Of a stretch of DNA of 64,000 nt, positions 29,312 through 38,029 are shown in pieces. A program made the position numbers and the translations under genes. Under the pieces are notes generated by a model. That model saw only the letters and a list, made by a program, of their open reading frames with translations. It had not been told where the DNA came from and ran no database searches. Within the stretch, counting starts at the first letter, position 1; each line of letters starts with the position of its first letter. This DNA is from Pseudomonas cremoricolorata. GTDB lineage: Bacteria; Pseudomonadota; Gammaproteobacteria; Pseudomonadales; Pseudomonadaceae. The stretch is taken from contig NZ_CP009455.1 in the NCBI RefSeq assembly GCF_000759535.1, positions 2,108,001 through 2,172,000 on the forward strand, in the 5' to 3' direction.

Positions 29312-29338
29312 AAAAAACGCCCCGAAGGGCGTTTTTTT
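29312..29338. terminator. Bidirectional intrinsic terminator before mqo
   Basis: The sequence aaaaaacgcccc-gaa-gggcgttttttt forms a compact GC stem flanked by A6 and T7 runs. It can terminate the PA4642-type gene on the plus strand and mqo on the minus strand. Confidence 0.9.
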
Positions 29339-29351
29339 GTGGTCGCACGAC

Positions 29352-30857
29352 TCAGGCGAACTGCTGCGCCGGCGTGGTTTCGACCATCTGCAGGGCAGCG
29401 TCGCACTCGGCGCTGATCTTCTGGTACAGCGCGGCATCGGTGGCCAGGGTCTTTTCACGGGCGGGGAAAATCTCCGCCAGTTTACTGGCCCAGACGCCTT
29501 TGGCCTGCTCGGGGAAGCAGCGCTCGATCAGGTCGAGCATGATCGACACGGTCACCGAGGCGCCAGGGGAGGCGCCCAGCAGTGCCGCCAGGCTGCCGTC
29601 CTGGGCGGCGACCAGCTCAGTGCCAAATTGCAGCACACCGCCTTTCTTCGGGTCTTTCTTGATGATCTGCACCCGTTGACCGGCCACTTCCAGACGCCAG
29701 TCCTCGGCTTTGGCCTCGGGGTAGAAGCGGCGCAGCGACTGCAGGCGCTGTTCCATCGACTGCATCACTTCACTGACCAGGTACTTGGTCAGGTCCATGT
29801 TGTCGCGGGCCACCGCGAGCATCGGGCCGATATTGCCCAGGCGCACCGAGAATGGCAGATCGGTGAACGAGCCGTGCTTGAGGAATTTGGTGGTGAAGCC
29901 GGCGTAGGGGCCGAACAACAGCGACGTCTTGCCGTCGACCACGCGGGTGTCGAGGTGCGGCACCGACATCGGCGGCGCGCCGACCGCGGCCTGGCTGTAG
30001 ACCTTGGCCTGGTGCTGGCGAACGATTTCCGGGTTGTCGCAACGCAGCCACTGGCCGCTGACCGGGAAGCCGCCGAAGCCCTTGCTTTCCGGGATGCCCG
30101 AGGCTTGCAGCAGCGGCAGTGCCGCGCCACCGGCGCCGAGGAAGACGAAGCGTGCGTCGACGTCGCGGCTGTTGCCGCTGTTGACGTCCTTGATGGTCAC
30201 GCTCCAGCCGCTGCCGTTACGGCGCAGGCCGGTGACCTTCTTGCTGTACTTGACCTGCGCGTCCGGCACCTTGCCGAGCAGTGCCAACAGTTGATTGGTC
30301 AGTGCGCCGAAGTTGACGTCGGTGCCCTTCATCACGCGGGTGGCGGCGATGTGCTGGTCGGCTGGGCGGCCGGGCATCATCAGCGGCATCCACTGCTGCA
30401 TCACGGCCTTGTCTTCGGTGTATTGCATCTCGGCGAAGGCGTGGTGTTGCTTGAGCAACTCGAAGCGCTTCTTGAGGAAGGCGACGCCCTTGTCACCTTC
30501 GACATAGCTCAGGTGCGGTACAGGGTTGATGAAGGCGCGCGGCGAGCCGAGGCTGCCCTTGCGGATCAGGTACGACCAGAACTGGCGAGACACCTCGAAC
30601 TGGGTATTGATGTGCACGGCTTTCTTGATGTCGATGCTGCCATCGGCGGCCTGCGGTGTGTAGTTCAGCTCGCACAGGCCGGCGTGGCCGGTGCCTGCGT
30701 TGTTCCAGGGGTTGGAGCTTTCCGCAGCTCCGGAGTCCATCGCTTCGACCACCTCCAGCTTGAGGCTGGGGTCGAGCTCCTTGAGCAGTACGGCCAGGGT
30801 GGCACTCATGATGCCCGCGCCTACCAGTACTACATCAACCGATTCGTTCTGCGCCAT
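29352..30857 (-). CDS. mqo: Malate:quinone oxidoreductase
   Basis: This peripheral-membrane flavoenzyme oxidises malate to oxaloacetate and passes electrons to quinone; pseudomonads rely on it in the TCA cycle. The 501-residue protein has the FAD motif [17 protein letters not shown] at the N-terminus, the Mqo signature [20 protein letters not shown], and a C-terminal [18 protein letters not shown]. It is a monocistronic minus-strand unit, with a roughly 600-base intergenic region upstream. Confidence 0.97.
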   Translation of the reverse strand: MAQNESVDVVLVGAGIMSATLAVLLKELDPSLKLEVVEAMDSGAAESSNPWNNAGTGHAGLCELNYTPQAADGSIDIKKAVHINTQFEVSRQFWSYLIRKGSLGSPRAFINPVPHLSYVEGDKGVAFLKKRFELLKQHHAFAEMQYTEDKAVMQQWMPLMMPGRPADQHIAATRVMKGTDVNFGALTNQLLALLGKVPDAQVKYSKKVTGLRRNGSGWSVTIKDVNSGNSRDVDARFVFLGAGGAALPLLQASGIPESKGFGGFPVSGQWLRCDNPEIVRQHQAKVYSQAAVGAPPMSVPHLDTRVVDGKTSLLFGPYAGFTTKFLKHGSFTDLPFSVRLGNIGPMLAVARDNMDLTKYLVSEVMQSMEQRLQSLRRFYPEAKAEDWRLEVAGQRVQIIKKDPKKGGVLQFGTELVAAQDGSLAALLGASPGASVTVSIMLDLIERCFPEQAKGVWASKLAEIFPAREKTLATDAALYQKISAECDAALQMVETTPAQQFA

Positions 30858-31472
30858 TACCGCGTCTCCACAATCTACAGCAACCTAATTGACAGCACAG
30901 GATTCCCCGGGTGTTGTGTTCAACGAAGCCCAGGTACGCCATGTCCGACGTTTTGCAGTTCGTGCATCGCTCGCGGACACCGCCATTAAGCCTTCACGTT
31001 CGCCTATTGAACGCTGTTTGCCCTGCCTGCGGCAATTCGACTTATGGTCAAGGTGTCAGGATTGAGCTATGCAGCGGCGTTCATACCGGCCTTAGAGCGG
31101 TAGGATCGCCGTGCGTTCGGCGCTGTTGGAGACACTTGCGTCGCATTTACACATGCCAGACTGTTCATTGCTCGCCACACTCTTGTGAAGTTGTAATAAC
31201 CCGTTTTTCACGCTCTTTTGGAGACGTGAACCTCAAAAGCAGGCTGTGCGCAGACAACCCGCAGGTTCATGCCAGCCAGGCGCCAGTGAGGGTGGGCGAC
31301 TGCCGGGGCAAGACCTGAGTGGAAGGCTCTCTGTGGGCGAGGCGGTGAACGTGCCGGGGTGAGGCGGCGGATGCGGGGGCCCGATCAGGAGACGTCCTTA
31401 TAATCGGGGCCAGATTATAGCCAGGTCGCGGGGAGAAAAGTCCCCCTTGGCGGGAATTTCTTCTGCCCTTGG
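30858..31472. other. 615-base intergenic region upstream of mqo
   Basis: No convincing protein gene is visible. A 135-codon plus-strand frame at 30911-31318 has a Cys/Arg/Ser-rich chance composition and no ribosome-binding site I could identify. The part nearest 30858 should hold the mqo promoter. The far part contains the TATAATC/GATTATA inverted repeat listed separately and a short hairpin near 31430-31446. The length would allow a small RNA, but I cannot assign one. Confidence 0.4.
31399..31419. repeat. TATAATC-N7-GATTATA inverted repeat
   Basis: Seven-base perfect arms are separated by GGGGCCA. Each arm contains a perfect sigma-70 -10 hexamer (TATAAT), one on each strand. It could be an operator or two face-to-face -10 elements; no good -35 is visible for either. 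Confidence 0.5.
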
Positions 31473-31706
31473 TCAGGCCGGAACGCTGCGTCCCTGCCAG
31501 CGGTTGCCCGCGCTGCGACGAAGGCGTGCGCTTTGCGGCAGTGGCTGGCCCAGCCAGGCCAGACGTTGCTCGCTGACCTCGACCCAGATGCCGTGTTCCG
31601 GTCGGCCGGCGCAGGTCTTGAACGCCAGGCAGCGACCTTGACCATCCAGGCGGGCGTAGGTGCGGTGGCGCGGGCGTTGCAGCAGCAGGGTCCAGAACGA
31701 GGCCAT
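31473..31706 (-). CDS. Small conserved protein of unknown function
   Basis: The 77-residue basic protein begins MASFWTLLLQRPRHRTYARLD and has a folded-looking beta pattern (RCLAFKTC, GIWVEVSEQRLAWLG). It resembles short Pseudomonas hypothetical proteins. No signal peptide or named domain is seen. It is divergent from the yajG-like gene. A Cys-poor, Arg-rich composition leaves some doubt whether all of it is coding. Confidence 0.6.
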   Translation of the reverse strand: MASFWTLLLQRPRHRTYARLDGQGRCLAFKTCAGRPEHGIWVEVSEQRLAWLGQPLPQSARLRRSAGNRWQGRSVPA

Positions 31707-31850
31707 GGCAGAGTTCCTAGAGGGAGGCGACTGCGAGCAAGGCTAGCCCCACCCGGTTAAACCAATGTGACAAGCGCGTCGGGCCGATGGCTGGCGCTTC
31801 AAGGGCTGGGTATACTCGACGCCTTTGCGGCTTTTTCTGGAGAAATGCGC

Positions 31851-32435
31851 ATGTTGCAACGTCTGGTGTTCGGTTTGATCGCGGTGGCGGGCCTGGGCCT
31901 TGCCGGGTGTGCCCACAGTCCGCAGCAGCTAACCCCGCAGCCCAAGATCAATGCGCAACTGGCGCCGGTCGGGCACGGCCAGCCGGTGGTGGTGCGCGTG
32001 GTCGACGGTCGTCCATCGCCTTCGCTCGGTACCCGTGGCGGCATGTATCCGGAAACCAGCACCATCAGCGTCAGTGGCAACGAGGTGGTGCCCAAGCTGC
32101 AAGCCCAGGCCGAGGCCGCGGTGCGCCTGCTCGGCTTTACCCCGACCGGCAACGCCTACAATGCCCCGAAGCTGACCGTGACCCTGGCTGAGCTGAAGTA
32201 TCAGTCGCCCAAGGACAAAATGTACGTCACCGAGGCGACCATCGGCGCCACCTTCCGTGCTGACGTGGCCAATGGCGGTCGTACCTACAGTGGCCGCTAC
32301 GGCGCGTCCCTCGACCAGCGCTTCGGCATGGCGCCCAATCAGGAAACCAACAACAAGCTGGTCAGCGATGTGTTGAGCGATGCGCTGACTCGACTGTTCA
32401 AGGACCAGAGCATCGGCCAGGTGCTGGGCCAGTAA
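31851..32435 (+). CDS. YajG family lipoprotein
   Basis: The ATG at 31851 (MLQRLVFGLIAVAGLGLAGC) is chosen because GGAG lies eight bases ahead; an ATG at 31845 is too near. The lipobox LAGC ends at about residue 20. The 194-residue protein contains the family's VVVRVVDGRP, KLTVTLAELKYQ and a C-terminal SDVLSDALTRLF helix. It is probably an outer-membrane or periplasmic lipoprotein. Its function is not defined. Confidence 0.88.
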   Translation: MLQRLVFGLIAVAGLGLAGCAHSPQQLTPQPKINAQLAPVGHGQPVVVRVVDGRPSPSLGTRGGMYPETSTISVSGNEVVPKLQAQAEAAVRLLGFTPTGNAYNAPKLTVTLAELKYQSPKDKMYVTEATIGATFRADVANGGRTYSGRYGASLDQRFGMAPNQETNNKLVSDVLSDALTRLFKDQSIGQVLGQ

Positions 32436-32489
32436 TCGGTCCGTCGAACGCCGATGCGCAGCCGCGAACCACACCGGTTCGCGGCGACT

Positions 32490-32696
32490 TCATGCAGCTT
32501 CGGTATGCAGGTCGAGCACACTGATGCCGGTCAGCAGGTCGACTTCCGGCAAATCGCGGTGGCTGTGCCCGCCCAGGGCGCAATACACCAGCCACTGACG
32601 GTCCTGCACGTTGATGGCGAAACCGTCGATCAGCGCCTGTTGTTCATCGCTTGGGGCAATCAGGTACAGACAGTCCTGATTCTGGGCATGCAGCAT
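32490..32696 (-). CDS. Small conserved protein of unknown function
   Basis: The 68-residue protein starts MLHAQNQDCLYLIAPSDEQQ at 32696; the longer in-frame start at 32786 extends into poorly conserved sequence. Segments QALIDGFAINVQDRQWLVYC and the acidic C-terminus look like a compact soluble domain. There is no signal peptide. It is not recognised as a named family. It lies between yajG and an acyltransferase gene. Confidence 0.6.
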   Translation of the reverse strand: MLHAQNQDCLYLIAPSDEQQALIDGFAINVQDRQWLVYCALGGHSHRDLPEVDLLTGISVLDLHTEAA

Positions 32697-32807
32697 GGTC
32701 ACACTCCGTTGTGAGGAAGGGCCGCTAGCGTGCCCCCTGACAATGACGAGCGTGTGACAGCAGAAATTTACCCACCCCGGTCGCAACGACCGGGGCGTTC
32801 GCCCGCC

Positions 32808-33977
32808 TCAGCCCAGCACGTCACTCTGACGCTTGACCTGATACTGGTTGCGCACCGGTGTTGCATATTGCAGCACCAGGTACGGCCGTTGCTCGGCCGG
32901 ACAGGCATCCAGACGGCTCTGCCACTGCGCCTTGGCCTTGTCCAGCTCATCGCGCGGGAACACCTGCTCGGCACTGGGCACCTGCAGCGAGTCGTCCTTG
33001 TCCGCCCACATGGCATAGGCGAGGTAATGCACGGGGAACAAGCGATAGCCGGCCAGAATCTGCTGATCGATGGCCTGGGCCAGTTGCTTGGTGTCGTCGT
33101 GGTAGGTGGTGACCGGCGGGGCGAAGTGGATGTGCACGCGGCCTTTGTAGCCGGTAATGCCCAAGGCGATACTCTTGTCGTCTTCGCCCGGCGCCTTGGT
33201 GTAGCTGCCGGTGGTGGCGCGAATGTACAGCTCGCGAGCCTTGGCCAGGTCGCACGGGTCGTATTCGTAGCTGATGGTCACCGGAATCAGGTTCAGACTC
33301 TGGATCACTGCACCGAATGGCTCGTCCTTGCGGCTCATGTGGAACATCTTGAGGATCGCCGATTCGGTGCGGTCGTCACCGTCCTTGGCACGGCCTTCGG
33401 CCTGGGCGATCCAGATAGAGGCGCCATCTTCGCGGATCGAGTGGTTGATGTAGGCTGACAGCTGCTGGTAGGCAGCGAGTTTTTCCCGCCGACCGGTCAG
33501 TGAGCGGTGCACGATGAAGCTTTTGTTCAGGCGCATCATGTCGCTGACGAAGGGCTTTTGCAGCAGGTTGTCGCCGATGGCAATACGTGGTGTCGGCAGG
33601 CCGGCGTGGTACACCGCATAGTTGACGAAGGCCGGGTCCATGACGATGTCGCGGTGGTTGGCGAAGAACAGGTACGGCGTGCCGGACTTGAGCTGTTCGA
33701 CACCGGTGTAGGTGACGCCGTCGGTGGCCTTGTCGATGGTGCGGTCGACGTAGTACTCGACCTTGTCCTGCAAGGTCGACACACAGCTGACGCCGGCGAA
33801 CTGCTGGCGCAGCTTGCGCGCGATCAGCGGCTTGAGCAGCCAGCCGAACAGGCTCGCGGCGCGCGGGAAACGGTAGTGGGTGAGGATATCCAGAAACGCC
33901 GGGTCGCTGAGCAGGCGCGCGAGAACGGCGGGTACTTCAGCGTCGTCGTAGGGTCGGATGGCATCGAATTCGCCCAT
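32808..33977 (-). CDS. PlsC-like glycerophosphate acyltransferase family protein
   Basis: The protein of about 389 residues starts MGEFDAIRPYDD at 33977; an ATG three bases earlier is equally possible. The acyltransferase core holds FANHRDIVMD (the NH...D catalytic motif), FIVHRSLTGRREK, and a substrate-binding IWIAQAEGRAKDGD where EGxR-type residues lie. It carries an extra N-terminal helix block of about 80 residues and is longer than PlsC. It most likely acylates lysophosphatidic acid or a related lipid at the inner membrane. Confidence 0.85.
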   Translation of the reverse strand: MGEFDAIRPYDDAEVPAVLARLLSDPAFLDILTHYRFPRAASLFGWLLKPLIARKLRQQFAGVSCVSTLQDKVEYYVDRTIDKATDGVTYTGVEQLKSGTPYLFFANHRDIVMDPAFVNYAVYHAGLPTPRIAIGDNLLQKPFVSDMMRLNKSFIVHRSLTGRREKLAAYQQLSAYINHSIREDGASIWIAQAEGRAKDGDDRTESAILKMFHMSRKDEPFGAVIQSLNLIPVTISYEYDPCDLAKARELYIRATTGSYTKAPGEDDKSIALGITGYKGRVHIHFAPPVTTYHDDTKQLAQAIDQQILAGYRLFPVHYLAYAMWADKDDSLQVPSAEQVFPRDELDKAKAQWQSRLDACPAEQRPYLVLQYATPVRNQYQVKRQSDVLG

Positions 33978-34102
33978 CATGCTCTCTTGTTGGAAACGGC
34001 TAAGGTGATAAAGGCAGGGTGGGTGCCGAGAAACGGTTCGGCCACCGGCGGTTCCTGCGAACAGAACGGCGATTATACGCACAACTCCAAGGGGAGACCG
34101 CG

Positions 34103-34288
34103 ATGCTGGAAGAGGAGTCGTACGATTGTCCTTACTGTGGCGAGCATGTACAGACGCTGGTCGACCTGTCTGCGGGCGATCAGGTCTATACCGAAGACTG
34201 CCAGGTCTGCTGTCAGCCGATCGTGTTCATTCTCCAGGTGCATGGGCAGGAGTGGATGCTCGACGTCAGGCGCGAGGACGATGCCTGA
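34103..34288 (+). CDS. CPXCG motif-containing cysteine-rich protein
   Basis: The 61-residue protein starts MLEEESYDCPYCG behind GGGGAG. The CPYCG and CQVCCQP pairs form a four-Cys zinc-ribbon-like site. This is the family named after its CPXCG motif; the function is unknown. Its TGA shares a base with the ATG of the DUF2007 gene, so the two are coupled. Confidence 0.9.
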   Translation: MLEEESYDCPYCGEHVQTLVDLSAGDQVYTEDCQVCCQPIVFILQVHGQEWMLDVRREDDA

Positions 34289-34548
34289 TGCAGCGTATCT
34301 ACGAGCCGGAAAACCTCATGGAAGCGCAGATGCTGGTCGGCATGCTGGCCAATGAGGGCATCGAGGTGTTCCTGATCGGGCGCGATCTGGTCGGCGCGGC
34401 TGGCGAGCTGCCGATTCAGGGTCTGCTGGGCTTGGCAGTGGCCGATGAGCAGGCCGGCTACGCACGCCAGCTGATCGATGCGTACAATGCCGCCCAGCCC
34501 GTCTTGGGCGACGAGCCGGACAGCTATCCCGGCACACTCATTTGTTAG
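34288..34548 (+). CDS. DUF2007 family putative signal-transducing protein
   Basis: The 86-residue protein begins MQRIYEPENLMEAQMLVGML and shows the ferredoxin-like DUF2007 pattern: AQMLVGMLANEGIEVFLIGRDLVGAAGEL in residues 13-41 is read as two helices and a strand, followed by VADEQAGYARQLIDAY. Proteins of this type are cytoplasmic and poorly understood. It overlaps the CPXCG gene by one base and stands 15 bases before the SRAP-like gene. Confidence 0.88.
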   Translation: MQRIYEPENLMEAQMLVGMLANEGIEVFLIGRDLVGAAGELPIQGLLGLAVADEQAGYARQLIDAYNAAQPVLGDEPDSYPGTLIC

Positions 34549-34563
34549 GTCGCCAATTTTCCC

Positions 34564-35184
34564 ATGTCTGGACGCTACGCCCTATTTCGCTGGACGCCAG
34601 CATTCGCCGCCTTGCCCGGCTTTCCGGCCGACCAGCGCGCGCAATGGAACATCTCGCCCGGCGCCTCGGTGCTGATCCAGCGCCGCCTGGACGGCGTCAC
34701 GCAGCTGGCCCGGGCGCGCTGGGGGCTGACCCCGGCCTGGCTCACCGACCTCTCGCGTACGCCCGCCCATGCCCGCAGTGAAACCCTGGCCGAGCAGCCA
34801 ATGTTCCGTGAGCCACTGCGCAAGCGGCGTTGCCTGCTGCCGGCCAACGGCTTTTACGAATGGCGCGGCACCACGCGCAAGCGGCCGTACTGGCTGACCC
34901 AGGGGGAGGGCGCGACGCTGTTCTTCGCAGCGCTGTGGGAGGAGTATCCGGTGCAGGAACAGGTGTGGCTCAGTTGCGCGATGGTGACCCAGGCAGCGAT
35001 GAGCCAACGCCGGCCGCTGATACTCGACGCCGCCGGCCAAGAGGCCTGGCTCGACCCGCAAACGCCGCTGGCACGTCTGCAGGAATTATTGGCCAGCCCG
35101 CCTGCGACCCTGCGCGAACGAGTGCTCGCCAACCTGGTCAATGATCCCAAGCTGGATGCGCCGGAGTGCCTCACGCCAGCCTGA
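34564..35184 (+). CDS. SRAP (YedK/HMCES) family paralogue lacking catalytic residues
   Basis: The 206-residue protein has the SRAP fold landmarks WNISPGASVL, ARWGLTPAWL, ARSETLAEQPMF, LLPANGFYEW, and LANLVNDPKL. SRAP proteins form a thiazolidine crosslink to abasic sites through Cys2 with Asn, Glu and His partners. Here residue 2 is Ser (MSGR instead of MCGR), the Asn before ARxET is His69, and the His of HxRMPxIL is Ser147 (MSQRRPLIL). Only Glu99 is kept. The protein is unlikely to form the normal Cys crosslink. It follows the DUF2007 gene and is probably co-transcribed. Confidence 0.85.
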   Translation: MSGRYALFRWTPAFAALPGFPADQRAQWNISPGASVLIQRRLDGVTQLARARWGLTPAWLTDLSRTPAHARSETLAEQPMFREPLRKRRCLLPANGFYEWRGTTRKRPYWLTQGEGATLFFAALWEEYPVQEQVWLSCAMVTQAAMSQRRPLILDAAGQEAWLDPQTPLARLQELLASPPATLRERVLANLVNDPKLDAPECLTPA

Positions 35185-35272
35185 GTAGCGTGTCACATAC
35201 ATCTTCACCTGCCTCTAGCGCCGGGCCGGCCTGTGCGCCTAGGATACGCGGCGTGTAAAAAGGAGCGTTTCC

Positions 35273-36088
35273 ATGCGTAAGCAATTTATCGTCAGCCTGC
35301 TCAGCGCGAGCGTGCTGCTCGGCGGCTGCCAGGCCGTCAACACCACCAGTGGTGATTCGGTTGGCGTGCACCGTAAGCAGTACATGTTCAGCATGCTGTC
35401 GACCGACGAGGTCAACCAGATGTACGCCCAGTCGTACCAGAAGACGCTGAGCGAGGCGTCTAGCAAGGGTGCGCTGGAGAAGAGTGGTGCCGATGCTCGT
35501 CGCGTGCAGGCCATCGCCGACCGCCTGATCGCCCAGGCGCCCAAGCTGCGGCCTGATTCGGCGCAGTGGAAATGGGAAGTCAACGTCATCAAGAGCGATG
35601 AGCTCAATGCCAACTGCGGCCCCGGCGGCAAGATCATCGTCTACACCGGGCTGATCGACAAACTCAAGCTCACCGATGCCGAAATCGCGGCGGTGATGGG
35701 CCATGAAATCGCCCACGCGCTGCGCGAGCATGGTCGCGAGGCAATGTCCAAGGCCTATGGCGTGCAGATGGCGCGCAACGGCGCCGGTGCGCTGCTGGGC
35801 CTGGGTGAGGGCGGTCTGGCCCTGGCCGACACCGTGGTCAACTACGCCATGACCCTGCCCAACAGCCGCGCCAACGAGAACGAAGCCGACCTTTTAGGCC
35901 TCGAGCTGTCGGCCCGTGCCGGTTACGACCCGAATGCCGCAATCACCTTGTGGAACAAGATGAGCAAGGCCTCCGAGGGCGCGCCGCCTGAGTGGATGAG
36001 CACTCACCCGGCCTCGCAAAGCCGTATCGCGGCGCTGGAAGCGGCGATTCCGAAGGTCATGCCGCTGTATCAGGCTGCGAAGAAGTAA
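35273..36088 (+). CDS. M48 family lipoprotein metallopeptidase (LoiP/YcaL-like)
   Basis: The 271-residue precursor begins MRKQFIVSLLSASVLLGGC, a signal peptide with lipobox at residue 19. The zinc site is HEIAH (MGHEIAHALREHG), with the third ligand in the NENEADLLGL motif. The length and C-terminal helices fit the LoiP/YcaL group that degrades misassembled outer-membrane proteins. GCG ribosome context: AAGGAG seven bases ahead. Confidence 0.92.
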   Translation: MRKQFIVSLLSASVLLGGCQAVNTTSGDSVGVHRKQYMFSMLSTDEVNQMYAQSYQKTLSEASSKGALEKSGADARRVQAIADRLIAQAPKLRPDSAQWKWEVNVIKSDELNANCGPGGKIIVYTGLIDKLKLTDAEIAAVMGHEIAHALREHGREAMSKAYGVQMARNGAGALLGLGEGGLALADTVVNYAMTLPNSRANENEADLLGLELSARAGYDPNAAITLWNKMSKASEGAPPEWMSTHPASQSRIAALEAAIPKVMPLYQAAKK

Positions 36089-36096
36089 GCGTTGCC

Positions 36097-36121
36097 CGCA
36101 AGCCTGCCTGGCAGGCTTGCG
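36097..36121. terminator. Inverted repeat between convergent M48 peptidase and manganese exporter genes
   Basis: Twelve-base perfect arms (cgcaagcctgcc/ggcaggcttgcg) lie between two converging genes. No T run follows in either direction, so this is a probable but weak terminator. Confidence 0.4.
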
Positions 36122-36143
36122 AACCTCCTCTAGATCGGCGTTA

Positions 36144-36731
36144 TCAGCCGATCCACCCACTGGTTTTCATCGCCGAATACACCGCCACCACCGCCAGCAC
36201 GAAGAATGCTGCGGCAGCCAGGCGACGAATCAGCGCCAATGGCAGTTTGTCGGCGGCGAAGTTGCCGGCCAGCACCACCGGCACGTTGGCGATCAGCATG
36301 CCCAGCGTGGTGCCGATGATCACCATGATCAGGTGCGGGTACTGCGCTGCCAGCATCACCGTCGCCACTTGGGTCTTGTCGCCGATTTCCGCGAGGAAGA
36401 AGGCGATCAGGGTGGTCAGGAACGGTCCGAAACGCCGCGCATTGCTGGCCTCGTCATCGTCCATCTTGTCCGGCACCAGGGTCCACAGAGCTGTGGCGGT
36501 GAAGCTTGCGGCGAGAATCCAGTGCAGCACCGACTCGGTGAAGAAGCCGCTCACCCACGCACCGACCGCACCGGCTGCGGCGTGGTTGGCCAGGGTGGCG
36601 GCGACGATACCGGCGATGATCGGCCACGGCTTGCGGAAGCGGGCAGCGAGAATGAGCGCGAGCAATTGTGTCTTGTCGCCGATTTCGGCGAGGGCAACGA
36701 TGGCGGTGGGGACCAGCAGGGATTCCAGCAT
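36144..36731 (-). CDS. UPF0016/TMEM165 family manganese exporter
   Basis: The 195-residue membrane protein starts MLESLLVPTAIVALAEIGDK at 36731. It has two copies of the E-x-G-D-K-(T/S) motif (ALAEIGDKTQLLAL, FFLAEIGDKTQVAT), each in its own three-helix half, giving six transmembrane segments. The family (MneA in Vibrio, Gdt1 in yeast) moves Mn2+ or Ca2+ out of the cytoplasm. The Mn2+ riboswitch directly upstream strongly supports a manganese role. Confidence 0.93.
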   Translation of the reverse strand: MLESLLVPTAIVALAEIGDKTQLLALILAARFRKPWPIIAGIVAATLANHAAAGAVGAWVSGFFTESVLHWILAASFTATALWTLVPDKMDDDEASNARRFGPFLTTLIAFFLAEIGDKTQVATVMLAAQYPHLIMVIIGTTLGMLIANVPVVLAGNFAADKLPLALIRRLAAAAFFVLAVVAVYSAMKTSGWIG

Positions 36732-36743
36732 CAGGGTTCCTAA

Positions 36744-36787
36744 GGGGCGGGTCGACACGGCTATGACACGAACGACCTCCCCGCCCC
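36744..36787 (-). promoter_or_regulatory. Anti-ribosome-site helix of the Mn riboswitch expression platform
   Basis: On the minus strand GGGGCGGG (36787-36780) can pair with CCCGCCCC (36751-36744) just upstream of the TAGGAA ribosome-binding site. It competes with a 10-bp helix (36809-36800 with 36770-36761). These two foldings are a plausible switch; the exact mechanism is inferred. Confidence 0.5.
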
Positions 36788-36799
36788 GGGTAAGGTGTG

Positions 36800-36932
36800 C
36801 GTGTCATAGGTCTTGTCAAACCCCGGACCCGTCTGCGCGGGTCCTCGGGTCGCACGCGCCATGGTCGGTGGACCAAGCATGTTGACGCGTACCGGGCGAG
36901 CGTGGCGCTCGCGGGAGACTACTCCCCTAGGA
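36800..36932 (-). ncRNA. yybP-ykoY manganese riboswitch aptamer
   Basis: The minus strand holds the conserved GGGGAGTAG (36927-36919), a stem GCGAGCG/CGCTCGC, GTCAACAT, CCACCGACC and GACAAGACC (to about 36808), in the order and spacing of the yybP-ykoY aptamer. In this class Mn2+ docks two helical legs and turns on exporter genes. It sits at the 5' end of the manganese exporter message. Confidence 0.88.
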
Positions 36933-36979
36933 CGGAGCGGATTCTGCCTAGCCCTTGGGCTTTCGGCAAGCCCTGTTTT

Positions 36980-37978
36980 TCACTGGCGCCGGGCCTGGTA
37001 AATCCGGAAGCCCTGATCTTCCACGCGCATTTCACAGTTGCCCAGCGCCGCCTCGATGAGCGGCTTGTAGCGTAGAAAGGTATTCGCCACCAGGCGCATT
37101 TCGCCGCCGTTTCGCAGGTGTTCGCGGGACTTTGCCAGCAGGTTTTCCACTGCACGGTAATCGGTATGGACGCCGGTGTGAAACGGCGGATTGCTCAGAA
37201 TCACGTCCAGCTCAACCGGCGCAGCATCGATGCCGTCGCCGCTCAGCACCACGCCTTGCAGCCCGTTGGCGGCCAGGGTCAGGCGGCTGCTGGCCACGGC
37301 GAAGGCATCGACATCGAGCAGGGTCACCTCGCTCTGCGGATAACGACGCTTGACGATGGCGCCGAGCACCCCGGCGCCGCAGCCAAAGTCCAGCACCTTG
37401 CCGGTGGGTAGCTGATCCAGATGCTGCAACAGCAGCGCAGTGCCGCGGTCGAGCCGACCGTGGCTGAACACGCCGGGCAAGCTCACCACCTGCAATGGGC
37501 CTTCCTCCAGCGCCAGCTCGAAGCGCTGCGCCAGGTCAGTCAGCACGGGCGCGGGCGGCGCCTGCTCGATGCTCACCTGCCACAGTTGGCAGTGCCTGGC
37601 GCTGTCCAGTTTGCGTGCGTGGCCCAAGGCCTTCAGTTGCTTGGCCGCGCCTTCGATACCGCCGCGTTTTTCCCCGACCAGAAACAACGCCTTTCCAGCC
37701 AGGCGCGAGGCCAGGGCGGTCAGCAGGTAGTTGGCCAGCTCGCGGGACTTGGGCAGGAAGATCACCGCGGCATCGAAGGCAACCTCCGGCACCTCGGTGC
37801 CGTAGTGGCAGCGGCCGGGGAAGCGGCTGTCGAGCAGCGCCTGGTCGCCGGCGTGCCAGCTCCAGCCATGGGCCTCTGGCAACTGCCCGAGCAGACCGTC
37901 CGGGGCCGGCCCTGCGATCAGCAACGGGCCGCGGAACAGCTCGGCCTGGCGGAGCAACACTTCACTGCGCGGGTCCAT
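36980..37978 (-). CDS. rsmC: 16S rRNA (guanine1207-N2)-methyltransferase RsmC family
   Basis: The 332-residue protein has the RsmC two-domain plan. The N-terminal half is a degenerate methyltransferase domain; the second half holds [15 protein letters not shown], the SAM motif [23 protein letters not shown] and the catalytic [12 protein letters not shown]. It methylates G1207 of 16S rRNA with S-adenosylmethionine. RlmG is the nearest alternative; the N-terminal layout favours RsmC. It ends 48 bases upstream (in transcription order) of the riboswitch leader. Confidence 0.9.
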   Translation of the reverse strand: MDPRSEVLLRQAELFRGPLLIAGPAPDGLLGQLPEAHGWSWHAGDQALLDSRFPGRCHYGTEVPEVAFDAAVIFLPKSRELANYLLTALASRLAGKALFLVGEKRGGIEGAAKQLKALGHARKLDSARHCQLWQVSIEQAPPAPVLTDLAQRFELALEEGPLQVVSLPGVFSHGRLDRGTALLLQHLDQLPTGKVLDFGCGAGVLGAIVKRRYPQSEVTLLDVDAFAVASSRLTLAANGLQGVVLSGDGIDAAPVELDVILSNPPFHTGVHTDYRAVENLLAKSREHLRNGGEMRLVANTFLRYKPLIEAALGNCEMRVEDQGFRIYQARRQ

Positions 37979-38029
37979 GGACGACGCCTCCTGAAAAAAA
38001 GGGGGCGAAGTGTACCAGAGGCGCCTGTA

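Noticed and set aside
29337..30989. 550-codon plus-strand frame opposite mqo
   Set aside because: It is antisense to mqo with no recognisable motif.
30911..31318. 135-codon plus-strand frame upstream of mqo
   Set aside because: No ribosome site, Cys/Arg/Ser-rich composition and no family resemblance.
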